A stretch of 64,000 nt of DNA, from assembly GCA_045629945.1 (NCBI GenBank), contig JAZQSE010000042.1, positions 1-64,000 on the forward strand. The letters run 5' to 3'. Shown piece by piece: positions 19,419 through 27,111 of this stretch (position 1 is its first letter; the number at the start of each line of letters is the position of its first letter). Under the pieces are notes generated by a model, which had not been told where the DNA came from, did no database searches, and saw only the letters and a list, made by a program, of their open reading frames with translations. The translations under genes and the position numbers were made by a program. Source of the DNA: UBA1765 sp045629945. Its GTDB lineage: Bacteria > Fibrobacterota > Fibrobacteria > Fibrobacterales > Fibrobacteraceae.

Positions 19419-19715
19419 TTATAGCCCAAATAAATCAGTATGCGAACCTGTATCCACCAATTCAAGAATCAAGATATTCTCTTCAATCTTGTAAATCAAA
19501 AGCCAATTTGGTTCAATATGCAATTCTCTATGACCAATCCAATTGCCTGTAAGGGCATGATCTTTATATGCAGAAGAAACCTCTTCGCCTTTGGCAAGTA
19601 TTTCCACAATGTCTTTCAGTTTTTGTATTCTTTTACCACGTTTTGTGGCTCGCTTCACAGATTTTTTGAATTTTTTAGTTATTCGTATTTGATACTTATA
19701 TACTTTTTCGCTCAT
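19419..19715 (-). CDS. YafQ/RelE-family toxin of a type II toxin-antitoxin pair
   Basis: 98 residues, the size of RelE-superfamily mRNA interferases. A basic N-terminal helix (ITKKFKKSVKRATKRGK) is followed by the strand-rich core with HALTGNWIGHRELHIEPNWLLIYKI and ends GSHTDLFG, a pattern typical of YafQ, which cleaves mRNA on the ribosome. It starts four bases inside the antitoxin gene end and is read antisense to the flanking restriction-modification genes, ending two bases past the methylase stop. Confidence 0.88.
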   Translation of the reverse strand: MSEKVYKYQIRITKKFKKSVKRATKRGKRIQKLKDIVEILAKGEEVSSAYKDHALTGNWIGHRELHIEPNWLLIYKIEENILILELVDTGSHTDLFGL

Positions 19716-19981
19716 AACCCTAAATCATCCCACAGTTCCTTTGGCGATGCATATGTTTTGGCATTAGGGTCACGGGCTAAATTTTCACCTTCTTTTATGG
19801 CTTCTAATAGTTCTTTAGAAGGGGGCCTTGTAACGGCAAATGGCAAGCCATGGTGCAACAAGGACTGTTTTAAAAAAACAGTTATAGCCTGCGATAGCGA
19901 AAGCCCCAGGTCATCAAAAAGTTCAGTCGCTGAAGCTTTCAGCTCTTTATCTAATCGAATATTTGTAACTACTGTGCTCAT
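19712..19981 (-). CDS. RelB/DinJ-family antitoxin
   Basis: 89 residues from the ATG at 19981 (MSTVVTNIRLDKELK). The N-terminal ribbon-helix-helix (TNIRLDKELKASATELFDDL, then LSLSQAITVFLKQSL) is the DinJ DNA-binding and autoregulatory domain; the C-terminal part wraps the toxin. A longer in-frame extension to 20110 exists, but it overlaps the start of the helicase gene and has no family match, so it is rejected. The gene overlaps the toxin by four bases. Confidence 0.9.
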   Translation of the reverse strand: MSTVVTNIRLDKELKASATELFDDLGLSLSQAITVFLKQSLLHHGLPFAVTRPPSKELLEAIKEGENLARDPNAKTYASPKELWDDLGL

Positions 19982-19988
19982 ACCACTA

Positions 19989-20017
19989 AATATACTACAA
20001 ATACTTTCAAAAGTAAA
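19989..20017 (-). promoter_or_regulatory. Probable promoter of the toxin-antitoxin operon
   Basis: Minus strand: TTTACT (20012-20017), 17-base spacer, TATATT (19989-19994), with the ATG only seven bases further on. The repeated AGTATTTGTAGTAT inside the spacer could be the antitoxin's operator. Judged by eye only. Confidence 0.45.
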
Positions 20018-20104
20018 GCACTTGTATTCAAAATGTTGTCTTTTTGCCGAATTTTCAGTTAAAAATTCATATTTTGGCTGCTTGAAACGCCATTGGGAGT
20101 TGTT

Positions 20105-22888
20105 ATGCAATTAGATCGTTTTTTTAAAGAACGCCCACAAATAAGCCCCACTATTTACGCTTATACGCTACCCGAAGTGAATTCTCATAATGGCTACATT
20201 AAAGTGGGATTTACTGACCGTTCTGTTGAAGAACGTATAAAAGAGCAAGTTCATACCGCTGGTTTAAAACCTAAAATTTTATTCAAAGAACCGGCTATGT
20301 GTGCTGATGGCTCTTGCTTTACCGATAAGCAAGTGCATAAAATTCTTGAACGCAATCATTTTTTACGTTTAGAAAAAAATACGGAATGGTTTAAGTGTTC
20401 AGAAAAAGATATTCTTGCAGCCATTAATGAATTAAAAACAGGCGTTCGTTCTGACAGAGATAGAAATGAAATTTTTTCTATGCGCCCAGAACAACAAGCT
20501 GCCGTAGAAAAAACGAAAGCTTATTTTGATTCTGCATTAAAAGAAAATCCAAAGCAAGCTCCAAAATTTTTGTGGAATGCTAAAATGCGTTTTGGAAAAA
20601 CTTTTGCCACTTATAAACTTGCTGAATCAATGGGACTAAAAAAGATATTAGTTCTTACTTTTAAACCGGCTGTCGAAAGTGCTTGGGCTAGTGATCTGAT
20701 TCATCATATTGATTTTAAAAATTGGCAATTTATTTCTAATAAAGATGCTAAAGAAAATAAACTTTCTATTGATGAATCTTTTGAACAAGCCGACAAGAAA
20801 AAGCCTATTGTTGTTTTTGGTTCTTTCCAGGATTTACTTGGTACCAATCAAACCGGGGGCATAAAAGCTAAAAATGAATTTATTCATGCTACACATTGGG
20901 ATCTTGTTGTTTTTGATGAATACCATTTTGGTGCTTGGAGAGAGAACGCTAAAAAACTTTTCCAAGTGGCAGATGAAGAATCTGAAATTGATTTTGATAT
21001 AGAAGAATTTCAAACAAAAGAAGCCGGTAATGCTTTAGATGAAAGCGTTTTACCAATCACTACAAAATATTATTTATACCTTTCCGGGACGCCTTTCAGA
21101 GCTTTGAATTCTGGGGAATTCATTGAAGAACAAATTTTTAACTGGACTTATTCCGACGAGCAACGCGCTAAAGAATCTTGGGCTAAAAAAGAAAATCCTT
21201 ATAAAAGTTTGCCGCAAATGGTAATGCTAACTTACAAGATTCCTGAAAGTATCAGGCACGTGGCAAATGCGGGCGAATTTGATGAATTTGATTTGAATGA
21301 ATTTTTTAAAGCTTCTGGTAAAGAAAATGATGCAACATTTAAGTACGAGCGCGAGGTCCAGAAATGGCTTGATTTAATTCGCGGTTCTTATTTACCTTCT
21401 AATATTGATGATTTAAAACTCGGGCCAGATAAGCGCCCTCCAATGCCATATTCTGATACCCGTCTTTTGAATATTTTGCAGCATACGCTTTGGTTTTTAC
21501 CTGATGTAGCTTCTTGTTATGCTATGAAAAATTTAATAAAACAAAGGCAAAATACTTTTTATCATGATTACCAAATAATTGTATGCGCTGGCACAAAAGC
21601 AGGTATTGGTTTAGAAGCGTTAAAACCTGTTCGAAAAGCTATGGAGAACCCTCTTAGCACCAAAACAATTACTCTTTCCTGTGGTAAATTAACTACTGGT
21701 GTTACCATTCGCCCTTGGAGTGGTGTTTTTATGCTTCGCAATTTAAAAAGCCCGGAAACTTATTTTCAAACGGCTTTCCGCGTGCAATCTCCTTGGGAAA
21801 TAAAAGACGACTTTGGAAATCAAAAAATTCTTAAAGAAAATTGTTACGTCTTTGATTTTGCTTTAGATAGAGCTTTAAAACAAATTGCAAGTTATAGTTC
21901 TAGGTTAGATATTAACGAATCAAACCCAGAAAAACGCGTTGCTGAATTTATCAAATTTTTGCCCGTTCTTGCTTATGATGGCTCTGCAATGACGCAATTA
22001 AATGCTTCTGCGATTTTAGATATTGCTATGTCTGGAACTTCGGCATCTTTACTTGCAAGGCGTTGGGAATCTGCTTTACTTGTAAACGTAGATAACATGA
22101 CTTTAAATCGTTTAATGAATAACGAAGACGCTATGAAGGCGTTAATGAAAATAGAAGGATTCCGCAGTTTAAATTCAGATATTGAAACTATCATTAACAA
22201 ATCCGAACAAGTTAAAAAACTAAAAACAAAAGATAAAGAACTTACCCAAAAAGAAAAACGAGAAATTTCAGAAGCCGAAAAAGAGTATAAATCGAAACGA
22301 AAACAAATTCAAGAAAAGCTAATCAAGTTTGCCACACGTGTTCCTGTATTTATGTATTTAACAGATTACCGCGAGCATTGTTTAAAAGATGTGATTACTC
22401 AACTTGAACCCGGTCTTTTTAAAAAGGTAACAGGGCTTGATGTTAAAGATTTTGAGCTTCTTTGTTCTTTGGGTGTTTTTAATGCCAGTTTAATGAATGA
22501 AGCTATTTTTAGCTTTAAACGCTATGAAGATTCAAGTTTAAGTTATATGGGACTTGATAGACATAAGGCAGAAGATATTGGTGGTTTTGACACGGTTCTT
22601 CGCCGGGAAGAATATGAAGAACTTTTTTATTCACAACAACTTTCAATGAAGCTAAATCCTATTGCTACTTTAAAAGCGGAAGAGAATTCCGGCCTTCAAA
22701 AAGCTGCTGAAACAAAGAAATTTTATAATTCCATACAAAAAGACACAACTGTTTTCCATAAAGAATTCGGGAAAGGAACTGTTTCAAAAATTTCAAAAGA
22801 CAAGAAATACATTTATGTGAAGTTTGGCAAAATAGAGAAAATGTTCGTTTTTCTTGACGCTTTTGAAAAAGGTTTTTTAAAACTGTAG
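20105..22888 (+). CDS. GIY-YIG nuclease/superfamily 2 helicase fusion, probable restriction subunit
   Basis: 927 residues. Residues about 15-110 (TIYAYTLPE, GYIKVGFTDRSVEERIKEQ) resemble the T5orf172 branch of GIY-YIG nucleases. An SF2 helicase follows: Walker A-like AKMRFGKT at 160-166, DEYH at 271-274, SGTPF at 327-331, and a motif VI-like FQTAFRVQSPW. A lysine/glutamate-rich coiled coil (QVKKLKTKDKELTQKEKREI) and a small C-terminal beta module (FGKGTVSKI) end the protein. ATG 20105 is chosen over TTG 20093 for its GGGAG. With the two upstream methylase-like genes it makes a probable restriction-modification system, cutting unmodified DNA with ATP-driven translocation; that role is inferred. 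Confidence 0.8.
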   Translation: MQLDRFFKERPQISPTIYAYTLPEVNSHNGYIKVGFTDRSVEERIKEQVHTAGLKPKILFKEPAMCADGSCFTDKQVHKILERNHFLRLEKNTEWFKCSEKDILAAINELKTGVRSDRDRNEIFSMRPEQQAAVEKTKAYFDSALKENPKQAPKFLWNAKMRFGKTFATYKLAESMGLKKILVLTFKPAVESAWASDLIHHIDFKNWQFISNKDAKENKLSIDESFEQADKKKPIVVFGSFQDLLGTNQTGGIKAKNEFIHATHWDLVVFDEYHFGAWRENAKKLFQVADEESEIDFDIEEFQTKEAGNALDESVLPITTKYYLYLSGTPFRALNSGEFIEEQIFNWTYSDEQRAKESWAKKENPYKSLPQMVMLTYKIPESIRHVANAGEFDEFDLNEFFKASGKENDATFKYEREVQKWLDLIRGSYLPSNIDDLKLGPDKRPPMPYSDTRLLNILQHTLWFLPDVASCYAMKNLIKQRQNTFYHDYQIIVCAGTKAGIGLEALKPVRKAMENPLSTKTITLSCGKLTTGVTIRPWSGVFMLRNLKSPETYFQTAFRVQSPWEIKDDFGNQKILKENCYVFDFALDRALKQIASYSSRLDINESNPEKRVAEFIKFLPVLAYDGSAMTQLNASAILDIAMSGTSASLLARRWESALLVNVDNMTLNRLMNNEDAMKALMKIEGFRSLNSDIETIINKSEQVKKLKTKDKELTQKEKREISEAEKEYKSKRKQIQEKLIKFATRVPVFMYLTDYREHCLKDVITQLEPGLFKKVTGLDVKDFELLCSLGVFNASLMNEAIFSFKRYEDSSLSYMGLDRHKAEDIGGFDTVLRREEYEELFYSQQLSMKLNPIATLKAEENSGLQKAAETKKFYNSIQKDTTVFHKEFGKGTVSKISKDKKYIYVKFGKIEKMFVFLDAFEKGFLKL

Positions 22889-22944
22889 TCTAAATCGGCT
22901 TTTAACTCAAGAATTTTCAAAAAAAATCCCAATTTTTCTGCAAT

Positions 22945-22976
22945 TTGTATATATTACAAGTTGGACTATAACTTGG
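22945..22976 (+). promoter_or_regulatory. Possible promoter of the aroE operon
   Basis: TTG at 22945-22947 and TAACTTGG at 22969-22976, 21 bases apart, approximate the Bacteroidetes-type TTG-N19-21-TAnnTTTG arrangement. The leader to the GTG at 23031 is about 50 bases. No other candidate seen in the 142-base gap. Confidence 0.3.
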
Positions 22977-23030
22977 TACGCCCCGATCGATTTTATCGAA
23001 GTATTTGGGTTTACCGACTTTGGAGGCTCC

Positions 23031-23951
23031 GTGTCGTATAAGATTAACGGACAAACAGAAATTCTGGGTGTATTTGGCCACCCTGTTACGCATAGTAAAT
23101 CCCCGACTATGCACAATGCTCTTTTTAAAGAACTTGGCATAAATGCCGCTTATTTACCTTTTGGCCCTATTCCTGAAAATTTTTCTACTGCTCTTGACGG
23201 ATTAAAAGCTTTACATTTTCGTGGCGCCAATTTAACCATTCCATACAAAGAACAAGTTTTAGAATTGGTAAATGAACTTTCGCCTATTTCTGAATTTACC
23301 AGAAGCGTAAATACATTGTATTGGAAAAACGGCGAAAAAGGTAATGTTCTTTGTGGCACGACAACAGACCCTTATGGGGCTCTCAAAAATATGGAAGAAG
23401 CCGGCGTTTCTCTTGAAGGCAAATCTCTTGCTTTACTCGGGAACGGTGGCGCAGCTAAAGCTATTGCTTATGCTTTGTTAGAAAAAAATGTTAAATTGAC
23501 AATTGTCTGCCGGAATGAATCTCGCGGCAAAAATCTTGTAGAAAAGCTTTCTTTGTTTTTCCCAGAAAATGTTCCGACTTATTGTTCATTCAATGATTTT
23601 AACACAAGTGAACCCGATATTATCTTAAACACAACTCCTGTTGGCATGCACCCCAATGTAAACGATTCGCCGCTTCCGAATGCTTCTTTCAGAAAAGAAC
23701 AATTTGTTTATGATATTATCTACACGCCGACAGAAACGCGTTTATTAAAAGACGCAAAAGCACAAGGTTGTAAAATTTTAAATGGCGAAGGTATGCTTGT
23801 GCACCAAGGTGCTGCTAGTTTTAAATTATGGTTTCCAAAAGAAACTGAAAATATTTCAGAGGCGTTCTTAGTTTCTATTATGCAAAAAGCTTTAAAAGAA
23901 AATTCGCCCGAAACTACTTTAAATTCTAACCACGCTTCGGCTAAAATCTAG
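23031..23951 (+). CDS. aroE: Shikimate dehydrogenase
   Basis: NADPH-dependent reduction of 3-dehydroshikimate to shikimate in the chorismate pathway. 306 residues: N-terminal substrate domain with HPVTHSKSPTMHNA and NLTIPYKEQV (catalytic Lys73), TTDPYGA (Asp113), the Rossmann glycine motif LLGNGGAAKAIAYAL, and C-terminal GEGMLVHQGAASFKLWF. The start is GTG with GGAGG four bases upstream (GGAGGCTCCGTG), which decides it. First gene of a plus operon; aroKB follows after ten bases. The last 20 residues are a polar extension beyond the family core. Confidence 0.96.
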   Translation: MSYKINGQTEILGVFGHPVTHSKSPTMHNALFKELGINAAYLPFGPIPENFSTALDGLKALHFRGANLTIPYKEQVLELVNELSPISEFTRSVNTLYWKNGEKGNVLCGTTTDPYGALKNMEEAGVSLEGKSLALLGNGGAAKAIAYALLEKNVKLTIVCRNESRGKNLVEKLSLFFPENVPTYCSFNDFNTSEPDIILNTTPVGMHPNVNDSPLPNASFRKEQFVYDIIYTPTETRLLKDAKAQGCKILNGEGMLVHQGAASFKLWFPKETENISEAFLVSIMQKALKENSPETTLNSNHASAKI

Positions 23952-23961
23952 TAGGTATAAA

Positions 23962-25608
23962 ATGAATAGCAATAATTCTAATAAAAAGCACATTTACTTT
24001 ACTGGATTTATGGCCAGTGGCAAAAGCCGTGTCGGAAGATGCCTTGCAGAACGCCTTAATGTTCAATTTATTGATACAGATACTTTGATTGCTGAAAATG
24101 CAGGCAAATCTATTTCTGAAATTTTTGCTGAAGATGGCGAAGCTGTTTTCCGCAAAATGGAAAAGGATTTAATTCAAACTCTTGAAGAAGATAATACGCC
24201 CAAAGTTATATCTCTTGGTGGTGGTGCTCTTTCTCAAGAATGTATTGTAGAAGCCATTCGAAATTCAGGGACTCTTATCCGCCTTTGGGCTTCTCCGGAA
24301 GTTCTTTCAGAACGTATCGCCAGAAAAAATACTCGCCCACTAATGGCCGGGCTTTCTGACGAAGAACGTCTTGCTAAAATCAAAACCATGCTTAAAGAAC
24401 GGGAATGCTGGTATTCAAAAGCTGATTTCAGCGTTGAAAGTTCTAATGATTATCCAGAATATGTTGTCGCTGAAAAAATCATCCAGATTTTAAAATTTTG
24501 GAAGTCTTACGCACTTTCTGTTGAAACTTCTTCTGGTGAACGCTACCCTATCTTTATCGGAAAAAATTTACTTTCTCACCTTGGTTGTTTACTTGAAACA
24601 ACAGGGCTTATTAAAACCCATAAATTTTTGGTTTGTACCGACACTACAGTAGCCAAAGCACAATCCCGCACTTTAGATAAAATACGGCGTCAGGCTTCTG
24701 ACTGCCCTGTTTTCAAATTCAGAGCTGGTGAAATCAATAAAACACTTTCTAGTCTTAACCAACTTTATTCTTATATGCTACATAGAGAATTCGGGCGCAA
24801 AAGTTGTTTGCTTCAATTTTCTGGTGGTGTCGTTGGCGATATGGCTGGCTTTGGGGCCGCTACTTATCAAAGAGGAATTCCTTTTATTCAATTGCCTACA
24901 ACTTTATTGAGTATGGTGGATAGCTCTGTTGGCGGAAAAGTGGCTGTAAACCACCCTGCTGGCAAAAACATGATTGGAGCATTTTACCAACCAAAAGCAG
25001 TTGTATGCGATTTAGGCGCTCTTGCTACACTCGCAGAAAATGAAATTCAGGCAGGTATTGCTGAAATTGTAAAATACGGCGTTATTTACGATTTGGATTT
25101 CTTTGCTTATATGGAATCCCATATTGAACAAATTAAAGAAAAAAATGAAGAAGTTCTTAAAAAACTCATTCATCGCAGTTGTTCTATAAAGGCAGAAGTT
25201 GTTGGCATAGATGAAAAAGAAAACGGACTTCGGGCTATATTAAATTACGGGCATACATTTGGCCACGCTATTGAAAAACTTTCAAATTATAAAACTTATT
25301 CTCACGGAATAGCTGTTAGTTTAGGAATGCGTGTTGCGGCAAGAGCTGCCGTTCTTTTAGGCATATTCTCTGAAGCGGAAGAAAAACGCCAGAATGATTT
25401 ATTGAACGCTCTTGGTTTGCCAGAAAAAGCATGTTTTGAAATAGATGTAAATGCGGCTTGGCAAGCAATGGGCGTTGATAAAAAAGCAGAAAAGAACAAT
25501 CGCGTTTATATTTTGCCGACATGTATTGGTCATGTTGAAAAAATTTCAAATATTCCAGAAGACATTGTACGAAATGCTTGGAGCGTTATCCAAAAGGAAC
25601 AGGTATGA
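23962..25608 (+). CDS. aroKB: Bifunctional shikimate kinase/3-dehydroquinate synthase
   Basis: One 548-residue polypeptide carries two steps of the shikimate pathway. Residues about 10-170 are shikimate kinase: Walker A GFMASGKSRVG (Lys21), FIDTDTLI, VISLGGGAL, and a RKNTRPLM lid. Residues about 180-548 are dehydroquinate synthase: FSGGVVGDMAGFGAATYQRG, the metal/NAD region LSMVDSSVGGKVAVNHPAGK, GIAEIVKYG and LNYGHTFGHAIEK. The second domain makes 3-dehydroquinate from DAHP; the first phosphorylates shikimate. All motifs of both look intact. aroE precedes it and an epimerase gene overlaps its stop by four bases. Confidence 0.96.
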   Translation: MNSNNSNKKHIYFTGFMASGKSRVGRCLAERLNVQFIDTDTLIAENAGKSISEIFAEDGEAVFRKMEKDLIQTLEEDNTPKVISLGGGALSQECIVEAIRNSGTLIRLWASPEVLSERIARKNTRPLMAGLSDEERLAKIKTMLKERECWYSKADFSVESSNDYPEYVVAEKIIQILKFWKSYALSVETSSGERYPIFIGKNLLSHLGCLLETTGLIKTHKFLVCTDTTVAKAQSRTLDKIRRQASDCPVFKFRAGEINKTLSSLNQLYSYMLHREFGRKSCLLQFSGGVVGDMAGFGAATYQRGIPFIQLPTTLLSMVDSSVGGKVAVNHPAGKNMIGAFYQPKAVVCDLGALATLAENEIQAGIAEIVKYGVIYDLDFFAYMESHIEQIKEKNEEVLKKLIHRSCSIKAEVVGIDEKENGLRAILNYGHTFGHAIEKLSNYKTYSHGIAVSLGMRVAARAAVLLGIFSEAEEKRQNDLLNALGLPEKACFEIDVNAAWQAMGVDKKAEKNNRVYILPTCIGHVEKISNIPEDIVRNAWSVIQKEQV

Positions 25609-26570
25609 AAGTTCTAGTTACAGGCGGAACCGGCGCACTTGGGTATCATATTCTTTCATCGCTTTATCGCGATAGCATAGAATTGCATAGTTTCAGCGAC
25701 GAACTCCCACAGCCTTGGCAAAAAGTAGAAAACGTTCAATACCACACTGGTAATCTTCTTGATTTTCAAGAAATGCTTGAACAAATTAAGCAAATTCAAC
25801 CAGATCATGTTTACCATTTAGCAAGCCAATCTTCTGTAGGTATTTCTTACAAAAAGCCGTTTGAAACATTAAGCACCAACTTGCTTGGTACACAAAATCT
25901 TTTAGAGGCTATCAGGCAAGTTGTCCCTAAAGCCAAAACATTGCTTTTAAGTTCCAGCGAAATTTATGGTAGAACTTCTGAACTTTTAACTCGCCTGCAT
26001 AAAGAAACGGATTTACCAAACCCACTTACGCCTTACGCCACATCAAAAGCTTGTATGGAACTTCTTGGTAACCAGTTCAGAAATGCTTATGGCTTGCACA
26101 TTGTAATTGTACGCCCTTTCCATTTTACAGGCCCACACCATAGCAGGCGATTTGCTATACCTTCTATCACAAACCAACTGGTTCGCATAAAAAAATACGG
26201 TGCAGAACCTGTTGTGATTTCTGGTTCTCTTGACATTAGCCGCGACATCGTAGATGTTCGAGATGTCGCGCGCGGAACCATTCAAATTTTAAATTCCGCA
26301 GAATCCGGCGAAATCTTTAACATTTGTAGCGGCAGTTCTTATACTTTCAGAGAACTTGTCGATTTACTTGTTGAGATTGCCGGTGTTGATGTAGACTTTT
26401 TCTTTGACCCAAATCTTGAACGCACCAATGAAATTCCTTTACTAATCGGGAACCCAGAAAAAATACTGAATATTGGCTGGAAACCTATGATTAGTATTGA
26501 AGATTGTTTAAGCGACTTGTTTAATGAAATGGTTGTCAGAAACCGTATGGAACGAAGTCTGAAAAAATAA
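25605..26570 (+). CDS. NAD-dependent epimerase/dehydratase, GDP-6-deoxy-mannose reductase (RMD)-like
   Basis: 321 residues of the extended short-chain dehydrogenase family. Features: nucleotide-binding VTGGTGALGYHI, HLASQSSVGIS, SSSEIYG and the YATSK catalytic pair, then RPFHFTGPHHSRRFAIPSI, SRDIVDVRDVARG and FNICSGSSYTFREL. The last blocks, with IPLLIGNPEKI near the end, follow the GDP-4-keto-6-deoxymannose reductase pattern, which would give GDP-rhamnose for surface polysaccharide. Substrate is inferred. ATG 25605 overlaps the aroKB stop (ATGA) and gives the canonical MKVLVTGG start; a start 27 bases upstream has no support. It converges with nrdG across four bases. Confidence 0.8.
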   Translation: MKVLVTGGTGALGYHILSSLYRDSIELHSFSDELPQPWQKVENVQYHTGNLLDFQEMLEQIKQIQPDHVYHLASQSSVGISYKKPFETLSTNLLGTQNLLEAIRQVVPKAKTLLLSSSEIYGRTSELLTRLHKETDLPNPLTPYATSKACMELLGNQFRNAYGLHIVIVRPFHFTGPHHSRRFAIPSITNQLVRIKKYGAEPVVISGSLDISRDIVDVRDVARGTIQILNSAESGEIFNICSGSSYTFRELVDLLVEIAGVDVDFFFDPNLERTNEIPLLIGNPEKILNIGWKPMISIEDCLSDLFNEMVVRNRMERSLKK

Positions 26571-26574
26571 AAGC

Positions 26575-27111
26575 CTATAAACGTTCAAATGAACTACGCC
26601 AGAAATGAATTTCTCCTCCGGCGGCAAGTGTTTTCTGGACATCTATCAGACGCTGGTTCGAAGAGCCTCTGAATTGTAGTTCTAAAGATTTTTTGGCTAA
26701 AATAAATGGCCCATCGACAAGCAAATCTGCTAAGGATAACAATTCTAAAATGGCGTTATCTTGTTTTCCTTTTTCTAAAAGGCGTTCAAATAAATAGCCC
26801 GTAAAAATGGTTAAATGCAAAGAACGCTTTTTAACTTCTTTTGCAAGAGAAAGTAAAGCTCGGGCTTGTTCAAATGGTTCGCCACCGCTAAATGTAACGC
26901 CAGAAAGCAAAGGATTTTCATCGATTTGCTCTAGAATTTCTGAAATAGAAACAAGCGTTCCGCCATTAAAATCATGGGTTTCAGGATTATGGCAACCCAC
27001 GCAATGGTGTGGACAACCTTGGACAAACACCGTTAAGCGAATACCAGGGCCATCCACTATTGATTCAGGTTCAATGCCTGCAAGCCTGAGCGTTACATTG
27101 TCAGACGCCAT
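26575..27111 (-). CDS. nrdG: Anaerobic ribonucleotide reductase-activating protein (radical SAM)
   Basis: Uses a [4Fe-4S] cluster and S-adenosylmethionine to form the glycyl radical on NrdD. 178 residues with GPGIRLTVFVQGCPHHCVGC, whose CxxxCxxC (Cys33, 37, 40) is the radical SAM motif, then HNPETHDFNGG and the SAM-binding GVTFSGGEPFEQ. Full family length. Its ATG overlaps the nrdD stop (TAATG), so it is translationally coupled. The C-terminus is slightly long and has no extra motif. Confidence 0.96.
   Translation of the reverse strand: MASDNVTLRLAGIEPESIVDGPGIRLTVFVQGCPHHCVGCHNPETHDFNGGTLVSISEILEQIDENPLLSGVTFSGGEPFEQARALLSLAKEVKKRSLHLTIFTGYLFERLLEKGKQDNAILELLSLADLLVDGPFILAKKSLELQFRGSSNQRLIDVQKTLAAGGEIHFWRSSFERL

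Noticed and set aside
19982..20110. N-terminal extension of the antitoxin
   Set aside because: Unrelated low-complexity sequence that overlaps the helicase gene start; DinJ family starts at MSTVVTN.
19440..20114. 224-codon plus-strand frame over the toxin-antitoxin genes
   Set aside because: Antisense shadow of two recognisable genes with no protein pattern of its own.
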